From the NCBI GenBank assembly GCA_001310375.1, contig BAXC01000004.1:1-64000 (forward strand): 64,000 nucleotides of DNA, given 5' to 3'. Under the pieces are notes generated by a model. That model did not search any database. It was not told the origin of the DNA and saw nothing but the letters and a program-made list of their open reading frames with translations. This DNA comes from Bacillus sp. JCM 19041. GTDB lineage: Bacteria; Bacillota; Bacilli; Bacillales; Bacillaceae_D. Positions 10,098 to 19,143 of the stretch are shown here, one piece after another. A program made the position numbers and the translations under genes. Positions within the stretch are counted from its first letter, which is position 1. The number at the start of each line of letters is the position of its first letter.

Positions 10098-10953
10098 AGG
10101 ACAACAAAGAATGATTGGTGTCGTGCTCTTCTTACTCGCTCTCTTTTTCTTTGTTGTGCAACTTGCGTTTATAATCGTCCCATCGATTGTTGACGTCCAG
10201 TTTGAGTACATCGATAACCGCTTGTTTTATGTAATAAATAGTGTTTGCGCGTTGTTTCTGTTACTCGCCTGTCTTGTTTTGTTGCGACTTAGAAAAATGG
10301 GTCTTGCAATAGGAATTGGATTGTTTGTCATTTTTGTCGGTGTGAACATATACCTCGTACAAGTCGTTAATGATTCAATGACGCATCACATCATTCATTC
10401 ACCAAGTGACAATCATACGCTTGTGTTGAAATACGAAGAAGCAGAAAACCAAGCCGTGTATTACCGTCCTTATTACAAGTTGTTGGCTCGACCTATGGAG
10501 CGGCTTGTAGACATGGAGAGCGAACCACAAATAAATTGGGTCACAGCAGATGTAGCGGCAATCACTTATGTCCACTCAAACGGGAACATCAACCAATTTA
10601 TTGCGACCTATGGGAGCCGGGGAGGTAGAGCGTCTTACTACAATGTCGTACCGGAAATCCAAGGTCACTGGCAAGGGGATCAAAGCGAAGTGATTGTTGA
10701 TACGGAAGGCGTAACAGTGATAGATGGAGGAAGAACGGAAACATTTACTCACGATCAAACAACACAATATGGCACGCTTGCAGCTGTATTAACGACTCCT
10801 TCTGGGGAGACGCGCTGGACCATTGCTTTAGGTGAGAATTTTGACTTCTGGAGTGCAGATAGACAAGCTCCTTCTGGAACCATTCGCTTATATGAAGCGA
10901 CAATGGAAGAGAACGAAGCAGTTACGTTGGAAATAGTTGAAGGGGAGCTTTAG
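10090..10953 (+). CDS. membrane protein with extracytoplasmic C-terminal domain
   Basis: A 287-residue protein with three hydrophobic helices in the first 110 residues (about 10-33, 48-66 and 72-92), followed by a hydrophilic domain of about 180 residues rich in beta-forming sequence (for example LAAVLTTPSGETRWTIALGENFDFW). I do not recognise the family. AGAGGAGG precedes the ATG, and the start overlaps the end of the BNR-like protein gene, so they are likely a functional pair at the cell surface. Confidence 0.7.
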   Translation: MNKGQQRMIGVVLFLLALFFFVVQLAFIIVPSIVDVQFEYIDNRLFYVINSVCALFLLLACLVLLRLRKMGLAIGIGLFVIFVGVNIYLVQVVNDSMTHHIIHSPSDNHTLVLKYEEAENQAVYYRPYYKLLARPMERLVDMESEPQINWVTADVAAITYVHSNGNINQFIATYGSRGGRASYYNVVPEIQGHWQGDQSEVIVDTEGVTVIDGGRTETFTHDQTTQYGTLAAVLTTPSGETRWTIALGENFDFWSADRQAPSGTIRLYEATMEENEAVTLEIVEGEL

Positions 10954-10964
10954 AGGAGGACTTA

Positions 10965-11269
10965 ATGGAGACAACATTATAAGGCTTGCAAGCGTATATA
11001 AAGCAAAAGACTACAATCCAGAGCTAAAAGAAATCAATTTTCAAAAGTTGATTGAAGAAGTTGATGAACTGGCAAAAGCACTACGCAAAGGCAATCGACT
11101 TCTTAATCAAGAGAGTATTAAAGGTACGCTTGAAAAAGAACTGTATGACGTGTTTTATTATGTGATTGCTCTTGCCAATGTGTATGATGTTGACTTAGAA
11201 CAAGCGTATCAATTAAAAGAACAAATCAATTGGATCAAATATGGGGCGGTTTCTGAGGAGGAGAATTAG
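10965..11269 (+). CDS. MazG-like nucleotide pyrophosphohydrolase (one inferred frameshift)
   Basis: The protein shows the MazG metal-binding pattern, an EEVDEL stretch near residue 33 and EKELYDVFYY near 60-70, in an all-alpha fold of about 101 residues. AGAGGAGG lies just before the ATG at 10965; the following codons run out of frame unless one base is restored near 10971 (MEDNIIRLAS). MazG-like enzymes hydrolyse noncanonical NTPs or dNTPs to the monophosphate. The stop overlaps the start of the methyltransferase gene, indicating an operon. Confidence 0.75.
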
Positions 11270-11984
11270 TGGGTGACAAAAGGCTTGAAGAAATCAGTGC
11301 AGCTGAAAAAGCTATCATGATCATTGTTATAAAAACAAACAATTATTTGAGAAAGGATCTTGGCTCCATAAACCAGCTAAAACAGTGATTGATTTACTAG
11401 ATCAATTCCCTGCTGATGCACCATTGCACGTATTGGACTTAGGTTGCGGTGTCGGTAGAAATAGTATTCCTATTGCCAAAAAGATGCCTCGTGCAACTGT
11501 TGTTTGCGTTGATTTGCTTGAATCAGCAATCGATCAATTAAAAAACTATTGCAAAAGGTTTCACGTGGAACGCCAAATGGAGTTGATACAATCTGACATT
11601 TCTGATTATGGGATTGAGGAAAATGCGTTTGATTACGTCATTGCCGTCTCGAGCCTTGAACATGTTGCTTCGAAATTGAGTATGATCGACGTGCTTCAAG
11701 CATTAATGCTAGGAACAAAAGCAGGAGGGTTCAACTGTTTCATTATTAATTCCAATGTGGAAGAAGTGATGTTGACAACAGGGGAAAAGATAGAGCCTTG
11801 TATGGAAGTAAACCTGTCGACAGAAGCATTACTTGTGATTTTGCGCCATGTTTATGGCGGTTGGGAGGAACTCGCCGTTCAGCCTAAAGCACTTGAATAT
11901 GAAGTGACACGCGAAGGCGAAAAGGTATTGCTTAGAACTACGGCACTTACATATGTAGTGCGAAAGAGGTGGACATCTTGCTAA
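11269..11984 (+). CDS. class I SAM-dependent methyltransferase (one inferred frameshift)
   Basis: A GTG start overlaps the MazG stop, with GAGGAGGAG upstream. One base is missing near 11322; after repair the N-terminus reads about HDHCYKNKQLFEKGSWLHKP and leads into motif I VLDLGCGVGRNSIP near residue 60, the acidic VDLLESA, and the FDYVIAVSSLEHV motif near 125. Restored length is about 238. The HxxCY...GSWLxKP opening resembles tellurite-resistance TehB-like or small-molecule methyltransferases, but the substrate is unknown. The 3-prime end overlaps the nucleotidyltransferase gene. Confidence 0.78.
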
Positions 11985-12542
11985 AATCAGAGAACGAAAT
12001 GATTGAGGTGATTCAATCAGATAAACGTATGATGCACGCATTGAGAACAGTACGGTCCCTTAATCTACCCGATTGGTGGATTGTTGCTGGTTTTGTCCGC
12101 TCAAAAATTTGGGATGTACAACATGGTTTTTTAGAATCAACTCCATTACCCGATGTGGATGTTATTTATTTTGACCAAGTGAACAAAAGCGAAACAAAGG
12201 AAAAGGAATGGGAAAGACAACTAGCACAAATCGATCCAGACGTTCCGTGGTCAGTGAAGAATCAAGCGAGAATGCATCTTAAAAACAACTTGCCTCCATA
12301 TACATCGTCTGAAGACGCGATTGCCTCATTCCCAGAAACGGCAACAGCTTTAGGTGTGACATTAAATGAGGATAGAAATGTTGTTTTAACAGCGCCTTGG
12401 GGAGTGGAGGATTTGCTTCAATTACGTGTGAAGCCAACGCCCCTTTATCAATCAGATGAGCGAAAAAGCATTTTTTTTTAGACGGGTTGCTCAAAAAGAT
12501 TGGGCATCAACGTGGAAAATGGTTCAGATAGATGGTGAATAA
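11969..12542 (+). CDS. nucleotidyltransferase family protein (NTP_transf_6 type; one inferred frameshift)
   Basis: The sequence WWIVAGFVRSKIWD near residue 30 and the acidic PDVDVIYFD near 60 match the PF06042-type nucleotidyltransferase fold (G/A-G-x-V-R then D-x-D). The last part is shifted by an extra T in the nine-T run at 12471-12479; in the other frame it ends RRVAQKDWASTWKMVQIDGE, the expected tail, giving about 190 residues. The start is GTG 11969 or TTG 11978; both lie inside the previous gene behind AAAGAGG. Biochemical role is unknown. This ends the run of overlapping genes from 9150. Confidence 0.75.
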
Positions 12543-12553
12543 AGAGGTAGGGA

Positions 12554-12582
12554 ACGTATCGCTAGGAGGCGATGCGTTTTTT
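12554..12582 (+). terminator. terminator after the nucleotidyltransferase gene
   Basis: ACGTATCGC (12554-12562) pairs with GCGATGCGT (12569-12577) with one G-T wobble, followed directly by a run of Ts. Confidence 0.75.
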
Positions 12583-12690
12583 GTAGAGAGAAACTGGTGG
12601 GCGATAAAACTAATAGGATTTTTTCATTGGAATTGGTGGAGTAAATAAGCAGAGCATCTCTTATTAGATATTGTTCTCTGGGGGAGGAGA

Positions 12691-12888
12691 TTAAGAGATG
12701 TCTGCTTTACCCAACGTTTGAAATACATTGTCTTTAACATTACTGCTGTGAAAAGTAATATCTCCTTTTTCACAGCTTATATTTATATTGTCGCTAATGT
12801 AATTACCGACTGTATTTAGAGAACCTGCTGTTGTAAGAGCAAAAGCCACTAATGCTAAGAAGAAAATACGTTTAACCAAATTGATCAA
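12691..12888 (-). CDS. second Phr-like signalling peptide precursor
   Basis: A 65-residue precursor whose first 24 residues match 19 of 24 with the neighbouring Phr-like peptide (MINL-KRIF-LA-VAFALTT-GS), a basic N-terminus plus hydrophobic export signal. It ends TLGKADIS, against DKVDIS in the neighbour, so the presumed mature peptide differs at Val/Ala and at the residue before Lys. It starts with TTG where the paralogue has ATG, and has no clear Shine-Dalgarno, so its translation is doubtful. A tandem duplication of the first phr gene is the simplest origin. Function in Rap inhibition is inference from position and signal structure. Confidence 0.6.
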   Translation of the reverse strand: MINLVKRIFFLALVAFALTTAGSLNTVGNYISDNINISCEKGDITFHSSNVKDNVFQTLGKADIS

Positions 12889-12919
12889 CTTATTAAAATA
12901 AAAGTATACCAGACAAATT

Positions 12920-13060
12920 TCAAGAAATATCTACTTTATCACGAGCTTGGGTGACATTGCTTTCAACATCATTGCTAAAATCAGTAAAGTTAGAACCCAC
13001 TGTCGTAAGAGCAAAAGCGACAAACGCCAATAAGAAAATGCGTTTAAACAAATTGATCAT
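12920..13060 (-). CDS. Phr-like phosphatase-regulator pheromone precursor
   Basis: A 46-residue gene starting with ATG behind TAGGAG, overlapping the last 17 bases of the rap gene in another frame, the classic rap-phr arrangement. The product has a basic start (MINLFKR), a hydrophobic export signal of about 17 residues, and a polar C-terminus ending ARDKVDIS. Known Phr precursors are exported, trimmed to the C-terminal 5-6 residues and re-imported by Opp to inhibit the cognate Rap. DKVDIS, with a basic residue at position 2, fits that pattern, but the cleavage site is inferred. Confidence 0.82.
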   Translation of the reverse strand: MINLFKRIFLLAFVAFALTTVGSNFTDFSNDVESNVTQARDKVDIS

Positions 13061-14138
13061 CTCCTAACGTATTTTGATAAAGCCTTGCGTTGTGTGCAGC
13101 TTTCATATACTTCAACGCCAACGTTGTATTTCCTCCTTCTTCTGAAATCCGAGCTGCCTCCTCTGCTAGTTCAGCTATTTCAAAATCCATTCCTTCTTTT
13201 TCAAGTAGTTCAATGGCAGTATCCACTAAGTTGTAATCATTATTAATATGTAACCCTTCTACAAATAGGCAACGAGCTGTATATTCATGGTTTTTATAAT
13301 AAGTGGCGCCAACTTTAGCCATTTGAAAAAAGGACAAAGCTTCTTCATGTTTTCCTTGGTTAAACAAAGCATTACTCAAATTATACATTGTCTTTGCTCC
13401 AAAAACGGTCTCTTTGTGTTCTGTAAGTTCAAGGGCTTGTTTAAAGTAAGTTTCAGCTTCATCAAACTTTCTCAAACTTTGTTTATTTAATCCAAGAGCT
13501 CGCAATATTAAAGAATAAACAACAGGGAAAGGCTCAGAGGTTTTTAGTGCGTCTAATAAGATCTTTTCACCTTTAGATGGGTTGTGCAATTCTTGGTAGA
13601 TGCCCGCCAATACAATCTGACAATTCACTTCCTGCTCTTTGTAATGAAGTCGCTTAAAAATGACTTCTGCTTGTTCCATATAGGAGGAAGCGATTAAATA
13701 TTGATTGAGGCGATAATTAACCAAGCCTGTATACAGATAAAATTCGGCTTCTTCTGCTTCGTCATTAACGTACTCTAGTAACCGTTCGGCTTTGCGAAAC
13801 ATTTTTACAGCAGACCTGTAGCGCTCTTGAACGTATTCGCTTTGACCGCTTACAAAATAATAAAGGTATCTCAACATGTTATCGATTTCCGTTGCTTCTT
13901 CAACAAGTTCTAACGTATAGTCGCTCTCATTTTTGTTATACCGACTTACTAACATATTATGCTTGAATTCAACCAATGAGTAATAAGCCATGATTTTGTC
14001 GTTTTTAGCCATCGTACTTATTTGCTGTTGGACTTCTTCTTTTAATAGTACCGCGGGTTCATATGATTTGGAGACGATACAACTGTGCCACTCCACAATT
14101 TTAGCTCCAATTAGTTCTGGACGAACAGTATTGATCAT
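13044..14138 (-). CDS. Rap family regulator (TPR response-regulator phosphatase or transcription-factor inhibitor)
   Basis: A 364-residue all-helical protein with an N-terminal three-helix region followed by tandem tetratricopeptide repeats, e.g. around SGQSEYVQERYRSAVKMFRKAERLL, LYTGLVNYRLNQYLIASSYMEQAEVIF and FDEAETYFKQALELTEHKE. Length and order match B. subtilis Rap proteins, which dephosphorylate Spo0F or sequester ComA or other DNA-binding proteins. The target cannot be read from sequence. It overlaps the first phr gene, and its upstream side faces the purine-rich repeat region, where its promoter must lie. Confidence 0.92.
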   Translation of the reverse strand: MINTVRPELIGAKIVEWHSCIVSKSYEPAVLLKEEVQQQISTMAKNDKIMAYYSLVEFKHNMLVSRYNKNESDYTLELVEEATEIDNMLRYLYYFVSGQSEYVQERYRSAVKMFRKAERLLEYVNDEAEEAEFYLYTGLVNYRLNQYLIASSYMEQAEVIFKRLHYKEQEVNCQIVLAGIYQELHNPSKGEKILLDALKTSEPFPVVYSLILRALGLNKQSLRKFDEAETYFKQALELTEHKETVFGAKTMYNLSNALFNQGKHEEALSFFQMAKVGATYYKNHEYTARCLFVEGLHINNDYNLVDTAIELLEKEGMDFEIAELAEEAARISEEGGNTTLALKYMKAAHNARLYQNTLGDDQFV

Positions 14139-14424
14139 TTTGTCGCTCCTTTATAGAAAGATTTATAGGAATAATCATACTATTTATTTCAATTTTTTGG
14201 AATGTGATTTACGTATTTCCCAACATAATAGAAAAATAATTATCTATTTTCTAAAATGAATCGGAGTTCTTAATCTTGTTTTCAATTTGTTCACAACCCT
14301 TGGTAGGGATATAGGAGCGGGAAGAGAATAAGGTAGAGAAGTGAAGATGTGGGAAGGACTGGAAGTTCTACTTAGGACGATAGTGAAGATCTGGAGAGAT
14401 GAGAAGGAGATTTGAAGATTAAAA
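14139..14424. other. intergenic region upstream of rap, AT-rich then purine-rich
   Basis: No gene is supported here. The first ~130 bases are AT-rich and should carry the rap promoter (minus strand). From about 14310 the plus strand becomes strongly G/A-rich, with poorly conserved repeats resembling those at 14425-14646. Confidence 0.5.
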
Positions 14425-14646
14425 GCGAGGATTTAGTGAGTAATGCGGAGACTTGAGAAGGAAAAGCGGAGATTGGAGTGTGAGATGCGGAAATTCGATT
14501 AGAATATCGGAGATTGGAACATAAAATGCGAAAATTTTGAGAGGAAAGCGGACATTTAAGGGAAGAAAACGGAGATTTAAAAAGGAAGAGCAGGTGCTAA
14601 GGGGAATAGCAGATATTTAAGGAGAAATACAAAGGTTCATGAAGCG
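14425..14646 (+). repeat. degenerate tandem array, ~20-21 bp unit (GCGGAGATT type)
   Basis: Unit starts are visible at 14425, 14445, 14466, 14487, 14508, 14528, 14548, 14570, 14590, 14609 and 14630, spaced 19-22 bases apart. The best conserved part is GCGGAGATTT, followed by a G/A-rich spacer such as GAGAAGGAAAA. The strand is almost free of C. No frame stays open across it. It lies between divergent genes, rap and the ABC transporter operon. Confidence 0.75.
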
Positions 14647-14690
14647 ACAGTCTAGTAAATTTAATGTGTGAAAGAACTGGGGGACATAGC

Positions 14691-16672
14691 GTGCGAAGGT
14701 TTTGGTTGATTGTCTGGTTCTTTATGAAACGATTAGCGGCAATTAAAGTTTATTTTATTTCATTTGCCATTCTATTGTTTTTATTGGGTACATTTTTTTT
14801 GTCGAAGTTTTTTCATATGAGGGGTCAATTTCCGATATGGCCGCGCCTATGCAAATTCATTTGTTATTGATGCTGTTGTCTGGCTACTTTATTGTGAAGC
14901 AGGAAGTAAAGTATGGCGTGTTGTCGATCTATCACAATCGCCCAATGGATTCACTGCTTGTGATTTCGGCAATTGTGATTAGCCATTTAATTTATGGAAT
15001 GGTTCTTTTCTTTGGATATTCACTTATTTATGGTGTCTTTTTTTGGATAGATGGAGTCGTTTCCATAACGTATTTTTTTGCATTTGTTTGTTATTTATTT
15101 CTATTTTGGTATGTTTTATGGGTCTTCTTTTTTCTTGTTGGAATGGTGCTTGGACTGGCGTTTAAGGAAAATAAGTTGGCTTTTTTGGCAGCGTTGCTTG
15201 TTTGGGTGATGCTTGCGCCACTTAATTCAATGATCTTTGAAGAAGTGTTGCCACCATTGTTTAAACTTTATCCGGAAATTTCAATTGGACATTATATGTT
15301 TTTGCAAGGGTTTTCGTTTGGGTTTGAGCCTTTTGCGCTTCTGCTAATGATTATGATTGTTTTTGCTGGTTTTCTTGTTTATTTCTTTCAGAGGTTCAAA
15401 GGATTTGTTCCACGATTTATCTTCGTTGGTTTGATCGTTGCGATAGTTGGGGCAACGGTTGTTTATGGTTCACCTGATCTTGCTTCAAAGGATTGGGTTG
15501 AAAGAGAAGAAGTGGACGTTGCATCTCTTTCAACGGATTACGACATTCAATCAATTGACATTAACGTTCATGATGATGACAGCTTGTTGCTAGAAGTTAA
15601 GGTGACGATCGAGATGGAGAAAGAAGCGAACGAACTTGATTTTTACCTTGAGGAAGAATTTATTGTACAAAAAGTGATACTAAATGGGAAGAATGTCAAT
15701 GCGTTTAGCCATGAGGGCATCTTGTTGTCGCTTCAACCAGAGACTGAAGTAGAAGGCGAAGTTGAAATAATCCTTGAATACAAACATGAAGATGGAGGAA
15801 ATCAAAATGGTGTCATGTTCGCGTCGACAGAAGCGTGGCTTCCTGTTAAGCCAATTGTCTCACCAGTTGTCGTTGAAGGGCATTTTTTGCACAATCATTT
15901 AGTTAATACAAATGAGGTTTTATATTCCGTCACGTATAATGGTGATAAGCAATTGTTTACGTCGTTGTCGAATGCAATTGGTAGTGAGGCAGATGGGACA
16001 TCAAAAGAAGGTATGGCTTTAATGATTGGTGATTTAAAGGAAACGTCTTCAAAGCATGGAAAAATTATTCACCCTCAAGTGTTACGCTCAATGCCAGAAG
16101 GGTTTGAAAAACATCTGAATCATAGGAATCGTTTCTTAACATTGTTAGAAACGGATTTGGCATTATTAAAACAACAAACTGGAGAAGTAGATAAAGTGGT
16201 TGTTCCATACAAAGATGTGACAACACTCATTGGTTCCACATTATACGTTCCTGTTTATAGCACTAGCTATCATGATTATAGGTACTTTGAATACAATTCA
16301 CACGATATGCAAGCAGAAGCGATGCGCTTATTGTTTCCTGACGGTTTTTCCGACCAACGTGAGTATAAGATGCAAGAGTTGTTAACGACGCTTGTTGTTC
16401 AGTATGATCAACAGAAATATGAGCAAGAAGAAGTTGACGAAACAGTTCTCTACTCAGATCTCTATTTTTTATTGGAAGGTTTTGTGGAATATATGATGGA
16501 CAATCCAGATCAAATCGCCATTGTCCGCTCATTTGAATCTTATTATGAACAGTTAAATGAAGAAGAGAAACGTTTATTCATACAAACATTTTATCACGAG
16601 TTTGAGCTCGTACAAGATGACTGGCATGCGTTTGATGAGACGCTTATGCAGGTTGATTGGGAGGCTGAATAA
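14691..16672 (+). CDS. ABC-2 type permease with large extracytoplasmic, M1-peptidase-like domain (one inferred frameshift)
   Basis: The GTG at 14691 follows CTGGGGGA. The first ~220 residues hold about six membrane helices; a base missing near 14834 breaks the frame in the first external loop. After a final helix (FVGLIVAIVGATVVYG) comes an external domain of about 400 residues. Large C-terminal domains like this occur in ABC permeases fused to M1 aminopeptidase-like modules, but I see no HExxH zinc motif, so if related it is probably noncatalytic. Restored length is about 660. The ATPase gene overlaps its stop by one base. Confidence 0.75.
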
Positions 16673-17538
16673 TGCTGCAAATCAAGCAAGTAAGTAAAAC
16701 GTTTCGAAAACGTCGTGTCTTAAATGATGTTACGGTCTCCGTTGATGGGATTTATGCACTCATCGGCTCAAATGGAGCGGGCAAAAGTACGTTAATGAAG
16801 GTTGTTGCGGGACTTATAAAAGCGGATAAAGGTGGCGACGTGAAGCTGGACGGAGTGTCGATTTTAAAAAAGCGGCATGTGTCCCACCGTAACCAAATTG
16901 CTTTTATGCCACAAGACTTCTCCATTTATCCAAAAGTTAGTGTCTTTGATAGCTTAGACCATTTAGCTGTATTAAAGGGGATTGCTAGTAAAAAAGATCG
17001 AAAGAACCGAATCACAGAAGTTTTAAAAGAAGTGAATATGCTTACGCATCAGGAGCTGAAAATGGACCAATTATCAGGAGGGATGAGAAAGCGGATAGGT
17101 ATCGCCCAGTTGTTGCTTGGAAAGCCAAAAGTGCTCATATTAGATGAGCCAACGGCGGGGCTTGATATTGAAGAACGGATTCGATTTCAACATTTACTTC
17201 GTTCCCTTGGAAATACGTATACGATTATGATTTCCACACATATCGTGGAAGATATCGAATTTATTTGCTCAAAAATCGGAATCATTAAAGAAGGGCGGAT
17301 GCTCTTTGAAGGAAGGCCAGAGGAGTTAAAGCAAAAAGCAGTGCATAAAGTAAAAGAGCATTTTGTGAAGAAGGAAGAGCTTCCGACATTCCTCTCCAAA
17401 AATGATGTGATTCAAGTAATTGAAGAGCCAGAACTTCTTGTCGCAAGAGTGTATGCACCCGACGCAGAAGGCGCGACAGTAAGCCCTCGCTTAATTGATG
17501 GCTATATTTCTGTCCTAAGGCAAGGTTCAAAGCGATGA
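16672..17538 (+). CDS. ABC transporter ATP-binding protein
   Basis: A 288-residue ABC ATPase with Walker A GSNGAGKST near residue 33, signature LSGGMRKRIGIAQ near 138, Walker B VLILDEPTAGLD near 157 and the switch histidine in STHIVED near 190. It most resembles ATPases of ABC-2 (NatA/BcrA-like) exporters. Start and stop codons overlap the flanking permease genes (ATGA-type junctions), so the three products almost certainly form one transporter. Substrate unknown. Confidence 0.93.
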   Translation: MLQIKQVSKTFRKRRVLNDVTVSVDGIYALIGSNGAGKSTLMKVVAGLIKADKGGDVKLDGVSILKKRHVSHRNQIAFMPQDFSIYPKVSVFDSLDHLAVLKGIASKKDRKNRITEVLKEVNMLTHQELKMDQLSGGMRKRIGIAQLLLGKPKVLILDEPTAGLDIEERIRFQHLLRSLGNTYTIMISTHIVEDIEFICSKIGIIKEGRMLFEGRPEELKQKAVHKVKEHFVKKEELPTFLSKNDVIQVIEEPELLVARVYAPDAEGATVSPRLIDGYISVLRQGSKR

Positions 17539-18154
17539 AAAAGGTCTATTCATTGTATGTATTTGATGCAAAGTCAGCAGGATTGCTTTTTTATGTGCCT
17601 CTTCTGATTTGGTCAATCGTTGCTGCAGTCATTTTATTTTTTCATGTCGACACAGCAGCCTTTTTTATGTTGATTCAGTTTCTCTATATTCCATTCTTTG
17701 GGTGGTGGATGACTTATCGTTATAGCGAATTGCTTGAAAGTGGAGCAAATGACACATTGTCCCCGTTATACCGAAGCCATCTAGTACTTGATGCAACCCG
17801 TTTGTTCATGGGAATGGCACTGCTCCTTGGCTGCTTATTTTTGTTCCAGCAAGTTGCTTCTGGGATGGATCAGCCTGTTCTGTTAATGATGTATGCGTAT
17901 GTACTTGCGTTAAATGTGTTTATCGGCACGATGATGTTGATGCTGCTTTTAAAAAGTGTCGAACTTGCTTTAGGTATAGTAGCGATTTACACCGTTGTTG
18001 AATATGCAACAGATGGTCAAATGATGCCGTGGCTCATTTCTATTACTTTATTAATTCAAGTATTCATGAGTCTATTTCAGTTGGTTTACTTGTAAATGTG
18101 ATAAGCATGGTTGTATCGATAGGGATTATTTTGTTTCTTTTACGGAAAAGCTAG
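17535..18154 (+). CDS. ABC transporter membrane subunit (one inferred frameshift)
   Basis: A hydrophobic protein with about six membrane helices, starting with an ATG that overlaps the ATPase stop by 4 bases. The frame breaks near 18067; restoring one base gives a last helix SVGLLVNVISMVVSIGIILFLL and a basic tail RKS, about 206 residues in all. It is the second permease of the transporter encoded with the two preceding genes. The family is not recognised beyond this. Confidence 0.72.
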
Positions 18155-18189
18155 TGGGTAATAAATGGAAGGGTAAAGTGGAGGACGAA

Positions 18190-18504
18190 ATGGTTCGACT
18201 AATACGTATCGAAATTTTCGTAAATGAATCGTATACAGAGCGTGAAAGGGCAATTTTGCATACAATGCTGCTTAACATTAGCTCGCTTTCAAACGCACTA
18301 GTGACGGGAGAAAAGCTTACCTTACATCCAGTCCCAATGAGTAAAGCCGATTTATCCGTTGAGCTTGCGTTTAAGCAAGCGATTGAAGATCATCTAGCAC
18401 AGGAGCTTGCTAGTCGCATTGAGCGGGTAATCACAAACAGTTTTAAAATGAGCAAGTTGCAAGAGCCGGCAATCGATATAAAAGCACGTGTCGATAAAAG
18501 GTAG
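18190..18504 (+). CDS. conserved-looking hypothetical protein
   Basis: A 104-residue soluble protein that starts MVRLIRIEIFVNES, behind GTGGAGGAC. It is mostly helical and charged and ends IDIKARVDKR. I do not recognise it. It begins 36 bases after the transporter and precedes a terminator, so it is probably the last gene of that operon. An upstream in-frame GTG at 18154 is a poorer start. Confidence 0.6.
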   Translation: MVRLIRIEIFVNESYTERERAILHTMLLNISSLSNALVTGEKLTLHPVPMSKADLSVELAFKQAIEDHLAQELASRIERVITNSFKMSKLQEPAIDIKARVDKR

Positions 18505-18538
18505 AGTGAAAGTAAGTGATCGATGTTGTCTCACGCTT

Positions 18539-18566
18539 AAAGCCGCCAAAAAGCGGCTTTTTTGCT
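18539..18566 (+). terminator. terminator closing the ABC transporter operon
   Basis: AAAGCCGC (18539-18546) pairs with GCGGCTTT (18553-18560), a CAAAAA loop, followed by TTTTGCTTTT. Confidence 0.85.
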
Positions 18567-18621
18567 TTTGCAAAAAGAGCCAGGTATGATCAAAAGCATA
18601 CATAAAAGCGGAAGGGGCGTG

Positions 18622-19122
18622 ATGACGATGTTTGAGATTGCTGCGATGAATGCAGCAGATTGGTATGAAGTTAAGACGATTTATCAAGCGGGTTTAGAGA
18701 CTAGAAATGCAACGTTTCAAACGATGGTGCCTTCATTTTCGGAATGGGATTCGAACCATCATTCACATTCGCGCCTCGTTGCAAAGAAAGAAGGGGTCGT
18801 GCTTGGTTGGTGTGCACTTATGCCCACGTCTAGTAGGCATGTTTATACAGGGGTGGCTGAAATAAGCATCTATGTTGCCCTAAATCAGCAAGGGCAAGGA
18901 GTAGGCGGATTGCTTATGCAAGCACTTATAAATGAGAGTGAGAAAAATGAAATATGGACGATTAGCGCAAGTATCTTTCCGGAAAATAAGGCGAGCATTC
19001 ATCTCCATCAAAAATATGGCTTTGATGTAGTAGGTAGACGATCAAAAATTGCCCAACTTGATGGAATGTGGCGAGATACTGTGCTGTTGGAACGGAGAAG
19101 CAACCTTGAGCAGTTTCAATAA
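18622..19122 (+). CDS. GNAT N-acetyltransferase, phosphinothricin acetyltransferase-like
   Basis: A 166-residue protein whose order of motifs matches the PAT (phosphinothricin/methionine sulfone acetyltransferase) branch of GNAT: IYQAGLETRNATF near residue 20, LGWCALMPTSSR near 58, VAEISIYVALNQQGQGVGGLLM near 75-97 (the acetyl-CoA loop), then SIFPENKASIHLHQKYGF near 117 and the WRDTVLLERR tail. It would acetylate an amino acid analogue or similar amine in the cytoplasm. The start is set by GGAAGGGG. Confidence 0.87.
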   Translation: MTMFEIAAMNAADWYEVKTIYQAGLETRNATFQTMVPSFSEWDSNHHSHSRLVAKKEGVVLGWCALMPTSSRHVYTGVAEISIYVALNQQGQGVGGLLMQALINESEKNEIWTISASIFPENKASIHLHQKYGFDVVGRRSKIAQLDGMWRDTVLLERRSNLEQFQ

Positions 19123-19143
19123 AACAAAAAGGAGACGAGACAT

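Noticed and set aside
14425..14646. CRISPR array
   Set aside because: Units are directly adjacent with a ~21-base period; there are no conserved 25-37-base repeats with unique spacers and no cas genes.
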